Below are positions 5,995 to 12,341 of a stretch of DNA of 12,341 nucleotides, piece by piece. The notes under the pieces are model-generated. The model made no database searches, had not been told where the DNA came from, and saw only the letters and a program-made list of their open reading frames with translations. Both the position numbers and the translations under genes were made by a program. Positions within the stretch are counted from its first letter, which is position 1. Every line of letters starts with the position of its first letter. This DNA is from an uncultured Carnobacteriaceae bacterium (GTDB lineage: Bacteria > Bacillota > Bacilli > Lactobacillales > Aerococcaceae): assembly GCA_938039195.1 (NCBI GenBank), contig CALHVK010000141.1, positions 1 through 12,341 of the forward strand, written 5' to 3'.

Positions 5995-5999
5995 TTATT

Positions 6000-7388
6000 T
6001 TGGAAAAACAAAATTTTATTACGACGGGGCACATTAATCGGGTGATTTTAACGATTGCGACTCCGTTAATGATTAATAATTTAATTCGAACTTTATACAA
6101 TTTGACAGACGGGTTATATGTGGCACAACTTTCTGCGGAAGACTTTGCGGCAACCGCGTTTATTTGGCCGTTGAATTTCTTATTTATTTCGCTTGGTATG
6201 GGGATTAGTGTTGGAGCAACGGCGCTCATTGCTCAGTATTTTGGAGCAGGAAAATATAGAGATGCCCAGCGTTATGCAGGGAATGCGATGGTATTAACGT
6301 ATTTCTTTGGATTTGTGCTGTCCGTACTTGGATACTTCCTTGCACCTCTATTCGTGGAATGGATGGGCGCAGAGGGGACCTTCCTGGCAAAATCCGTAGC
6401 GTATTTGAAGATTAACTTTATCGGGTTGTTCTTTGATTTCTGCTACTTTGGCTATCAGTCCTTGCTAAATGCGCAAGGTAGAACGCGGACGATTACGATG
6501 ATCAGTGCAGCGTCTTCGATTGCTAACGTCATTCTAGACCCAATCTTTATTTTTGCGACGATTCCTTTTGTCGGACTCACCGGGTTGAACTGGGGAATTG
6601 AAGGGGCAGGATGGGCGACTGTTATTGCAAAAGTACTATTATTAGTGCTTGCCATTCGTGCCGTCCGTAAGGAATCAGATATTCAAATCTACTTAAGACA
6701 TGTCAAAGTCGACAAAGAAGTGATGAAAGAAATCCTTAAAGTCGCTTGGCCATCTGCCTTCGGGTATGGTGGAGCTGCTTTGGGATTCACTGTCTTAAAT
6801 GGGCTCATTCAGTCCTATGGAACGTCGGTGCTGGCTGCATATTCGATGGTAAACCGTATTTCGGATTTACTAACACAACCACAGATGGGAATTGGGGCGG
6901 CGTTAACAGCCATCATCGGACAAAACATGGGGGCAGGGCTTTATGACCGTGCACATGCCATCTTTAGACGAGCGCTAATGTGGGTGCTCATGATTTCGAC
7001 AGTCGGCTGTATCATCGTCTTCTTCTTCCAGTCTCCGATTCTTGGAGTGTTCATTAAAGATAGAAGCGATGCCGTTCTTTGGGCGAATGCTGTTGAGTAT
7101 TTGAACTACACAGCCTTTATCATTTTCTTCATGGGAATGTTCTCGGCGTACAATGGATTCTTCCAAGGATGTGGTGTGACAAAATACTCGATGAATATGT
7201 CAGTTGGACGTCTTTGGGTATTGCGCCTGCCGATTATTTGGGTGCTTGGGGCCTTTACAGCACTCGGAGCAACCGGTGTATGGATTGCCATGTTATTATC
7301 AAACGCGTTAACAGTTCTTTATGGACATATCGTCTATAAGACAAAAGACTGGAGTACATTACATTATGCGAAAGGAGAGCAAACGTGA
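6000..7388 (+). CDS. MATE-family multidrug/organic cation exporter
   Basis: With the TTG start the protein has 462 residues, normal for the MATE family of cation-coupled drug exporters in the cytoplasmic membrane. What is seen: the N-terminal family pattern ITTGHINRVILTIATPLMINNLIRTLYNLTD (residues 7-37), then about twelve hydrophobic segments in two similar halves; GMGISVGATALIAQYFGAGKYRDAQRY in the first half corresponds to MGIGAALTAIIGQNMGAGLYDRAHAIFRRAL in the second, the two-fold MatE repeat. Substrate cannot be read from sequence. The frame is open upstream to 5934, but those residues do not look like the family. The stop overlaps the start of the ABC gene by four bases (GTGA), so the two exporters are made together. 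Regulation may involve structured element 2 just upstream. Confidence 0.93.
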   Translation: MEKQNFITTGHINRVILTIATPLMINNLIRTLYNLTDGLYVAQLSAEDFAATAFIWPLNFLFISLGMGISVGATALIAQYFGAGKYRDAQRYAGNAMVLTYFFGFVLSVLGYFLAPLFVEWMGAEGTFLAKSVAYLKINFIGLFFDFCYFGYQSLLNAQGRTRTITMISAASSIANVILDPIFIFATIPFVGLTGLNWGIEGAGWATVIAKVLLLVLAIRAVRKESDIQIYLRHVKVDKEVMKEILKVAWPSAFGYGGAALGFTVLNGLIQSYGTSVLAAYSMVNRISDLLTQPQMGIGAALTAIIGQNMGAGLYDRAHAIFRRALMWVLMISTVGCIIVFFFQSPILGVFIKDRSDAVLWANAVEYLNYTAFIIFFMGMFSAYNGFFQGCGVTKYSMNMSVGRLWVLRLPIIWVLGAFTALGATGVWIAMLLSNALTVLYGHIVYKTKDWSTLHYAKGEQT

Positions 7389-9097
7389 TTAAAGATTTTA
7401 TTCATTATTACAAACCGTATAAAAAATTATTCTTAGTCGATTTTACCTGTGCGGTGATTGTGGCCATTCTTGAGCTTGCTTTTCCAGTAATGGTGAGAAG
7501 TGTCATTGATAACATCGTACCGTCTCAAAACTTACAACAAATTCTACTCGTGGGGGCAGGGCTATTGGCACTGTATGCCTTCTCTACAACTTTGAACTTT
7601 ATCGTTGTATACATGGGGCATATTTTAGGGATTAATATTGAAACGGATATGCGTCGGGAGTTATTCGCAAAGGTTCAAAAACAATCCTTCTCATTCTTCG
7701 ACAATATGAAAATTGGGGAATTGATGAGCCGCTTGTCGAGTGATTTATTCGATATTAGTGAATTGGCGCACCATGGGCCAGAAGAATTCTTTATCGCCGT
7801 GATGACGTTAATCGGTTCGTTTGTGTTGATGTATCAAGTACATCCAACACTAGCGCTATTGACGATTTTCTTTGTTCCGATTATTGCGGTGGCACTGGCA
7901 GTATTTAATCGTCGCATGTCTGCAATCAATCGAAATATCTACAAGGGATTAGCCAACTATACGGCAGGACTAGAAAATGTACTGAGCGGAATGCGTGTGG
8001 TGAAGGCCTTTGCGAACGAAAGTCATGAGCAACAACTCTTCGAAGAACTCATTCAAGAGTATCGCTCGAATAAAATTGCTTTCTATCGCACGATGGGAAC
8101 GAGCAGTAGTTTCAACTACTTATTGATGCGTAGTATTAATCTCTTCAGCTTAATCGTTGGGGCGTACTTCACGGTCATCGGTGATTTAACAGCCGGAGAA
8201 TTAGTCGGCTATATCTTACTATCCAATGTATTCGTGGGACCGATTAATAAGATGAACTCCATGATTGAATTGTATCCAAAAGGTTTTGCGGGGTTCCGTC
8301 GTTTCAAAGAATTAATGAATGTCGAAATCGATATCGAAGACGCACCCGATGCCATTCCTGCACCAGCGTTTGAAGGACGTGTGGAATATAAAAATGTAGG
8401 GTTTGGATATGAAGACGATAAGAAAGTGTTGGAACATATCAACTTGACCGTGGAACCAGGGCAAACGGTAGCCTTCGTTGGACCAAGTGGGGTTGGGAAG
8501 ACAACGCTCGTGAACTTATTGCCTCGCTTCTATGATTTAAAAGAAGGGGAAATCTTAATCGATGGAACCAATATTAATCGTTTCACCTTACAGTCGCTTC
8601 GTCGTCAAATCGGTATCGTGCAACAAGATGTGTTCCTCTTTAATGGAACGATTCGCGAGAATGTATTGTACGGTAGACTCGATGCGACAGATGAGGAAGT
8701 AGACCGTGCGATTGAGCAAGCGAAACTGAAAGAAGTCATTGAAGATTTAGAAGATGGAGTGGATACACATATCGGAGAACGCGGTGTGAAATTGTCAGGC
8801 GGACAAAAACAACGCCTTTCCATCGCACGCATCTTCTTGAAGAATCCTTCTATTTTAATCTTGGACGAAGCAACAAGCGCGCTCGATACGCAAACGGAGA
8901 AGTTTATTCAACAATCGTTTGACGAGTTGGCAAAAGGCAGAACGACCTTTATTATCGCTCACCGTCTTGCTGCGATTAAAAATGCAGACCGGATTATTGT
9001 CGTTACAGAAGATGGACTGACAGAAGACGGTACGCATGAAGAATTGCTCGCACAAAACGGTGCGTATGCGGCTTTATACAAAGCACAATTTAAATAG
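7385..9097 (+). CDS. ABC transporter half-molecule, fused permease and ATPase (exporter type)
   Basis: The 570-residue protein is a type IV exporter half-transporter expected to work as a homodimer or heterodimer in the membrane. Residues 1 to about 300 form a six-helix ABC membrane domain. The ATPase domain follows from about residue 330: A-loop-region FGYEDDKKVLEHINL, Walker A GPSGVGKTT at 366-374, Q-loop IVQQDVFLF, signature LSGGQKQR from L470, Walker B ILILDEATSALD with D494 and E495, and the H-loop histidine H526 in IIAHRLA. All catalytic residues are present, so it can be active alone. The start is GTG 7385 with ribosome site AAAGGAG at 7371-7377; it overlaps the MATE stop by four bases, indicating translational coupling. 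The family includes multidrug and lipid exporters (MsbA/LmrA-like); the substrate is unknown. A terminator follows. Confidence 0.95.
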   Translation: MIKDFIHYYKPYKKLFLVDFTCAVIVAILELAFPVMVRSVIDNIVPSQNLQQILLVGAGLLALYAFSTTLNFIVVYMGHILGINIETDMRRELFAKVQKQSFSFFDNMKIGELMSRLSSDLFDISELAHHGPEEFFIAVMTLIGSFVLMYQVHPTLALLTIFFVPIIAVALAVFNRRMSAINRNIYKGLANYTAGLENVLSGMRVVKAFANESHEQQLFEELIQEYRSNKIAFYRTMGTSSSFNYLLMRSINLFSLIVGAYFTVIGDLTAGELVGYILLSNVFVGPINKMNSMIELYPKGFAGFRRFKELMNVEIDIEDAPDAIPAPAFEGRVEYKNVGFGYEDDKKVLEHINLTVEPGQTVAFVGPSGVGKTTLVNLLPRFYDLKEGEILIDGTNINRFTLQSLRRQIGIVQQDVFLFNGTIRENVLYGRLDATDEEVDRAIEQAKLKEVIEDLEDGVDTHIGERGVKLSGGQKQRLSIARIFLKNPSILILDEATSALDTQTEKFIQQSFDELAKGRTTFIIAHRLAAIKNADRIIVVTEDGLTEDGTHEELLAQNGAYAALYKAQFK

Positions 9098-9101
9098 TAG
9101 A

Positions 9102-9147
9102 AAAATGCGGAGTAGGAATTTGATTCTTGCTCCGTATTTGTTTGAGC
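9102..9147 (+). terminator. Terminator after the MATE-ABC operon
   Basis: The arm ATGCGGAGTAGGAAT at 9105-9119 pairs with 9123-9137 along 15 positions (several G.T) around the loop TTG, and A-T pairs extend it. The following TTTGTTTG is a broken T-tract, so termination may be partial. Confidence 0.75.
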
Positions 9148-9151
9148 TTTT

Positions 9152-9179
9152 TTGAATTTATCGCAAACTATGATACAAT
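9152..9179 (+). promoter_or_regulatory. Promoter of the ABC-F gene
   Basis: TTGAAT at 9152-9157 (4/6) is 16 bases from TACAAT at 9174-9179 (5/6), and TG at 9171-9172 makes the -10 extended. The expected start near 9186 gives a leader of about 23 bases. Confidence 0.7.
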
Positions 9180-9208
9180 GACCCAGAGAAAACTTAAGGA
9201 GAACGTTG

Positions 9209-10768
9209 ATGAGTATTTTAAATGTAGAAAAATTAACACACGGCTTCGGTGAAAGAGCCATCTTCAATGATGTGAGCTTCCGTCTATTAAAAGGAGAACA
9301 TATCGGACTCGTTGGAGCAAATGGGGAAGGGAAATCCACCTTCATGAATATCGTGACAGGTCAATTACAACCAGACGAAGGAAAAATCGAGTGGTCTAAA
9401 AATGTGAAAGTTGGATACTTGGACCAACATACAGTGCTTGAACCAGGAATGACCGTTCGCAGTGTCCTTCAAAAAGCCTTCGACGATTTATTTGTGGCTG
9501 AAGCGCGTATCAATGAATTGTATATGGCAATGGGAGACGCAAACGAAGACGAAATGAACGCGATGCTGGAAGAAGTAGGCGAGTTGCAAGAGCGACTAGA
9601 TAACCACGACTTCTATATTCTAGATGCCAAAATCGATGAAGTAGCGCGTGCATTAGGCGTTGCAGCATTTGGGATGGATAGCGACGTGAGTGAACTCAGT
9701 GGTGGGCAACGTACAAAAGTGTTACTAGCAAAACTATTATTAGAAAAACCAGACATTTTATTACTCGACGAGCCAACAAACTATCTAGATGCAGAGCATA
9801 TCGAATGGTTGAAACGTTACTTACAAGAATACGAAAATGCATTTATCCTAATTTCGCATGATATTCCATTCTTAAACAGTGTCGTCAACTTGATTTACCA
9901 TATGGACAATCAAGAGTTGAACCGTTATGTTGGGGACTATGATCAGTTCCAAGAAGTGTATGCGATGAAGAAATCTCAACTAGAAGCAGCGTATAATCGC
10001 CAACAAAAAGAGATTGCGGACTTGAAGGACTTCGTAAACCGAAACAAGGCGCGTGTGGCAACACGGAATATGGCGATGTCTCGTCAGAAGAAACTGGATA
10101 AGATGGAAGTCATCGAATTAGCCAGTGAGAAGCCAAAACCAAAATTTGACTTCAAGACTTCAAGAGCTCCGGGTCGTTACATTTTCCAAGCCGAAGATTT
10201 AGTGATTGGATACGACCGTCCATTAACAGGACCTATTAATCTGGAGATGGAACGTGGCCAAAAGATTGCGATTGTCGGTGCGAATGGTATCGGGAAAACA
10301 ACACTCTTGAAGAGCTTATTAGGGATTATTAAGCCATTGAACGGAAAAGTAACGCGTGGAGACTATATCGATCTTGGGTATTTCGAACAAGAAACACCAA
10401 AAGGAAATCGTAAGACAGCCTTAGAAGAAATCTGGGATACTTTCCCATCAATGACACAACCAGAAGTACGTGCAGCGCTCGCTCGTTGTGGATTAACAAG
10501 TAAGCATATCGAGAGTCAAGTGCAAGTATTAAGTGGGGGAGAGCAAGCAAAAGTTCGCTTCTGTAAATTGATGAATGAAGAGACAAACGTACTCGTACTC
10601 GACGAACCAACAAACCACTTGGATGTAGATGCCAAAGATGAGCTCAAACGTGCATTACAAGAATATAAAGGAAGTATATTAATGGTGTGTCACGAACCTG
10701 AATTTTATGAAGATTTAATTACTGATTTATGGGATTTCACTTTATTTTCACGAAAAATAGATATATAA
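9209..10768 (+). CDS. ABC-F family ATPase (translation factor / ribosome protection type)
   Basis: The 519-residue protein has two ATPase domains and no membrane segments, the ABC-F layout; such proteins bind the ribosomal E site and either assist translation or protect against antibiotics. First domain: Walker A GANGEGKS from G36, signature LSGGQRTK from L163, Walker B LLLDEPTNYLD with D187/E188. The charged linker has KARVATRNMAMSRQKKLDKME. Second domain: Walker A GANGIGKT from G357, signature LSGGEQAK from L441, Walker B LVLDEPTNHLD with D465/E466, then the VCHEPEFYEDL switch. The overall look is YkpA/YbiT-like rather than a known resistance subclass, a memory-based judgement. TAAGGAGA at 9195-9202 favours ATG 9209 over the adjacent TTG at 9206. 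From about base 10,665 the codons become strongly A+T rich, so the last 30 or so codons differ in composition from the rest. Confidence 0.94.
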   Translation: MSILNVEKLTHGFGERAIFNDVSFRLLKGEHIGLVGANGEGKSTFMNIVTGQLQPDEGKIEWSKNVKVGYLDQHTVLEPGMTVRSVLQKAFDDLFVAEARINELYMAMGDANEDEMNAMLEEVGELQERLDNHDFYILDAKIDEVARALGVAAFGMDSDVSELSGGQRTKVLLAKLLLEKPDILLLDEPTNYLDAEHIEWLKRYLQEYENAFILISHDIPFLNSVVNLIYHMDNQELNRYVGDYDQFQEVYAMKKSQLEAAYNRQQKEIADLKDFVNRNKARVATRNMAMSRQKKLDKMEVIELASEKPKPKFDFKTSRAPGRYIFQAEDLVIGYDRPLTGPINLEMERGQKIAIVGANGIGKTTLLKSLLGIIKPLNGKVTRGDYIDLGYFEQETPKGNRKTALEEIWDTFPSMTQPEVRAALARCGLTSKHIESQVQVLSGGEQAKVRFCKLMNEETNVLVLDEPTNHLDVDAKDELKRALQEYKGSILMVCHEPEFYEDLITDLWDFTLFSRKIDI

Positions 10769-10769
10769 T
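10764..10769 (+). promoter_or_regulatory. Putative -10 element for the surface protein gene
   Basis: A perfect TATAAT at 10764-10769 overlaps the ABC-F stop codon; the best -35 at 17 bases is only TTTATT (10741-10746). A second -10-like TATAAA lies at 10776-10781. No terminator is seen between the ABC-F gene and the next gene, so read-through is also possible. Confidence 0.4.
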
Positions 10770-10817
10770 ACAAAATATAAAAAGTTTAGACATATTGGAA
10801 GGGGAAAAAGATAAATA

Positions 10818-12341
10818 ATGAAATTGTTAAGAAAGGTTAATAAGGTTTGGGTAGCTGTTTCTGCAACTACTTTAGTAGCAATTATGGTTTCTAATCAAAC
10901 TGTACAAGCGGAAGAAATAAATCAATCACAAGTAACTTCAAATCAAGTAGAAAAAGTGAAGAGTGAAAATGATAAAGTTGAGAGTCAAGGAACAGAAGAA
11001 AAATCTAACGCTGTTTCTACTCCTACCTCTACTCCAACTCCTACTTCTACTTCTACTCCTACTTCTACTCCTGAAGCGAGAGATGCTACAAATGAAGCTA
11101 TTCTTGAAAAGGCAGTTAACACAAGTTTAGAACCAGCTAAGCAAGTAGCAGAAGAAAATGATGCACATGACCCAGCAAAAGAAGAAAAGTTAAAAGAACT
11201 AGCAACCCCAGTTATTTCCAGTGAAAATGAGTCAGAAAAGATAAAGAATGCTATTACTGAAAATGACCGAGAAGTTGTTCACCAACCTGAATCAGAAACT
11301 CCTTACACTGTAAAGTATGATACCAAAAACAAAATGTATTATGTTGATGCTGTTGATTTTGGTTTAGATGTCCAAGATGGTGCTGATGATACTGCTGCTG
11401 TAAATAAAGCGTTAGAAGCAGCGAATTCAGTAGTTATGAGAAATAAACAAGGGCAAGAGTTTCAAGGGGTTGCCGTTAAATTATCTGGAGTGGTTAATGT
11501 TCAAAGAGATCAAGGAGAAATTTCTCATTATGAGTTGCGCACTCTAAATGATAGTGGAATTCCCTACGTTGTTAGAAACGGTAAGATTGATGGCGTAAAA
11601 GATGTAACTAAAATTACTCAAGAAGAATATTCAAAAATGGATGTAACCGATGATGGGTTGACAACATATACCAATAATAGAGGTAAGATAGAAGATGGTA
11701 TGGTCCTTCCAATTTATAAAAAATCTGGTGTATTTAATCAAATTAAAATAGGAGAAGATTTGAAAAATGTAACAGGTTTAATTGGAGACGGTATGGGTGC
11801 CACGACAATTAAAACTAATTTAGTGCAACTTGGAAATCCATGGAATCCTGATGATAATGATACTGATAGTAGAGATCACTCAGTAGTTTTAGTTGAAGGA
11901 CAAGATGGTTTCCTTATTAAGGATTTATCAGTAAATATTGTAAATCTTAAAGATGCTTTTGGAACAAAGAATGATGGTTTTTATTATAGAGGGATGCCTT
12001 ATTATGGTAAGGTTAATGGAATTCAAATTGATGATTCAAGCAATGTTTCTGTAGAGTCTGTTGAATCGTCTGGTGCTAATAAAGCAGGAGTTTTCTTTAA
12101 TTCTTCATATAATACAGTTTCAAAGGACTTAGAAGAAGGTACTTTAGCGAAGAAACTATATGGAAACAAACCAAGATCATTAAACTATCTATATCAAAAA
12201 GGAGACGCTGGAGTTTCTTTTGAAGATTTAAAAATTAGTAAAAACAATAAAGTTATTAACAGCAATCTCCATAACAATAGGGTTGCTGGGGTGCATTTTG
12301 CTTTTCAGAAACACTTTTTAGTAGAAGGCTCTACTTTAGCG
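10818..12341 (+). CDS. Secreted right-handed beta-helix surface protein, N-terminal part (runs off the window)
   Basis: The frame is open from ATG 10818 to the last base (508 codons) with no stop. Residues 1-31 are a signal peptide: basic K/R residues to K9, a hydrophobic core WVAVSATTLVAIMV, and likely cleavage after VQA before EE. Residues 32-165 are low-complexity, charged and Ser/Thr/Pro-rich, including a Ser/Thr/Pro-only tract at residues 67-85 encoded by alternating TCTACT and CCTACT units. From about residue 168 it resembles pectate-lyase-3-type beta-helix proteins: VDAVDFGLDVQDGADDTAAV (residues 176-195) matches the usual entry to that fold, followed by helix-like rungs rich in G, N, V and I. 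It is probably a cell-wall adhesin or glycan-binding protein; a C-terminal anchor cannot be seen. The ribosome site GGAAGGGG lies about 13 bases before ATG, rather far. The gene is much more A+T rich than the housekeeping genes. Confidence 0.9.
   Translation, partial: MKLLRKVNKVWVAVSATTLVAIMVSNQTVQAEEINQSQVTSNQVEKVKSENDKVESQGTEEKSNAVSTPTSTPTPTSTSTPTSTPEARDATNEAILEKAVNTSLEPAKQVAEENDAHDPAKEEKLKELATPVISSENESEKIKNAITENDREVVHQPESETPYTVKYDTKNKMYYVDAVDFGLDVQDGADDTAAVNKALEAANSVVMRNKQGQEFQGVAVKLSGVVNVQRDQGEISHYELRTLNDSGIPYVVRNGKIDGVKDVTKITQEEYSKMDVTDDGLTTYTNNRGKIEDGMVLPIYKKSGVFNQIKIGEDLKNVTGLIGDGMGATTIKTNLVQLGNPWNPDDNDTDSRDHSVVLVEGQDGFLIKDLSVNIVNLKDAFGTKNDGFYYRGMPYYGKVNGIQIDDSSNVSVESVESSGANKAGVFFNSSYNTVSKDLEEGTLAKKLYGNKPRSLNYLYQKGDAGVSFEDLKISKNNKVINSNLHNNRVAGVHFAFQKHFLVEGSTLA
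11016..11072 (+). repeat. Hexamer tract encoding Ser-Thr-Pro repeats
   Basis: Units of TCTACT and CCTACT alternate through 19 codons of the surface protein (residues 67-85). Loss or gain of a unit keeps the frame, so slippage would change only the length of the stalk-like segment. Confidence 0.75.

Noticed and set aside
5825..6037. Open frame of 70 codons from a TTG just after P2 of element 2
   Set aside because: It crosses P3 and the 3' strand of P1 and overlaps the MATE gene in another frame; only its last 20 codons from ATG 5975 have a plausible start, reported separately.
9102..9140. Terminator after the ABC gene as a third copy of the P2 hairpin
   Set aside because: It shares a GCGG-AGT-AGG look, but lacks the U.U mismatch, GCGAATT and TTGAG flanks, P1 and P3; likely coincidence of two G+C-topped hairpins.
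8959..9345. Minus-strand open frame of 128 codons across the ABC/ABC-F junction
   Set aside because: It is the antisense shadow of two well-supported genes plus the terminator, has low-complexity Ser/Phe/Cys content and no family resemblance.
1..12341. CRISPR arrays, insertion sequences with transposase, phage genes, rRNA or tRNA genes
   Set aside because: None seen: no regularly spaced direct repeats, no transposase or integrase frame, and no RNA-gene cores.

Overview
The window reads as a chromosome segment of a low-GC Gram-positive bacterium of the order Lactobacillales. This follows from the AGGAGG-type ribosome sites, TTGACA/TATAAT-type promoters (several with an extended TGn -10), the lgt-gpsA-galU-trxB gene order and the close matches to lactic-acid-bacterial families. 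A Carnobacteriaceae-like organism such as Granulicatella fits best, but the genus is inference from general knowledge and was not tested by any search.

Layout. (1) 1-3391: 3' end of lgt, then gpsA, galU and trxB, all on the + strand and tightly packed, ending in a strong intrinsic terminator. They cover lipoprotein acylation, glycerol-3-phosphate supply for phospholipids, UDP-glucose for envelope polymers, and thioredoxin reduction. (2) 3523-5039: a small lipoprotein gene with its own promoter, followed 20 bases later by ilvE. (3) 5075-5358: promoter, rpmG (L33, overlooked by ordinary ORF length cut-offs) and a terminator. (4) 5359-5999: about 640 bases without a convincing protein gene. They hold the most unusual content: two homologous, strongly self-complementary elements of roughly 190-200 bases in inverted orientation, separated by about 150 bases. 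(5) 6000-9097: a MATE-family exporter and an ABC half-transporter, translationally coupled through a GTGA overlap. (6) 9209-10768: an ABC-F ATPase gene with its own promoter. (7) 10818-window end: the first 508 codons of a large secreted beta-helix surface protein, open at the right edge. The DNA becomes visibly more A+T rich from about 10,665, just inside the end of the ABC-F gene, suggesting a recombination junction.

The chief discovery candidate is the pair of structured elements at 5373-5576 (minus sense) and 5729-5915 (plus sense). In sense orientation both have a long outer stem P1, the linker GCGAATT, a 34-nt hairpin P2 with a central U.U mismatch, the linker TTGAG, a short hairpin P3, then the 3' strand of P1 and a T-rich end. 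Comparing the two copies shows several compensatory base-pair changes, and both internal mismatches (A.A in P1, U.U in P2) are kept. That is what selection on a folded RNA, or on a cruciform-forming mobile element, should produce. I do not recognise it as a known riboswitch, T-box, 6S or SRP RNA, or a known MITE family.
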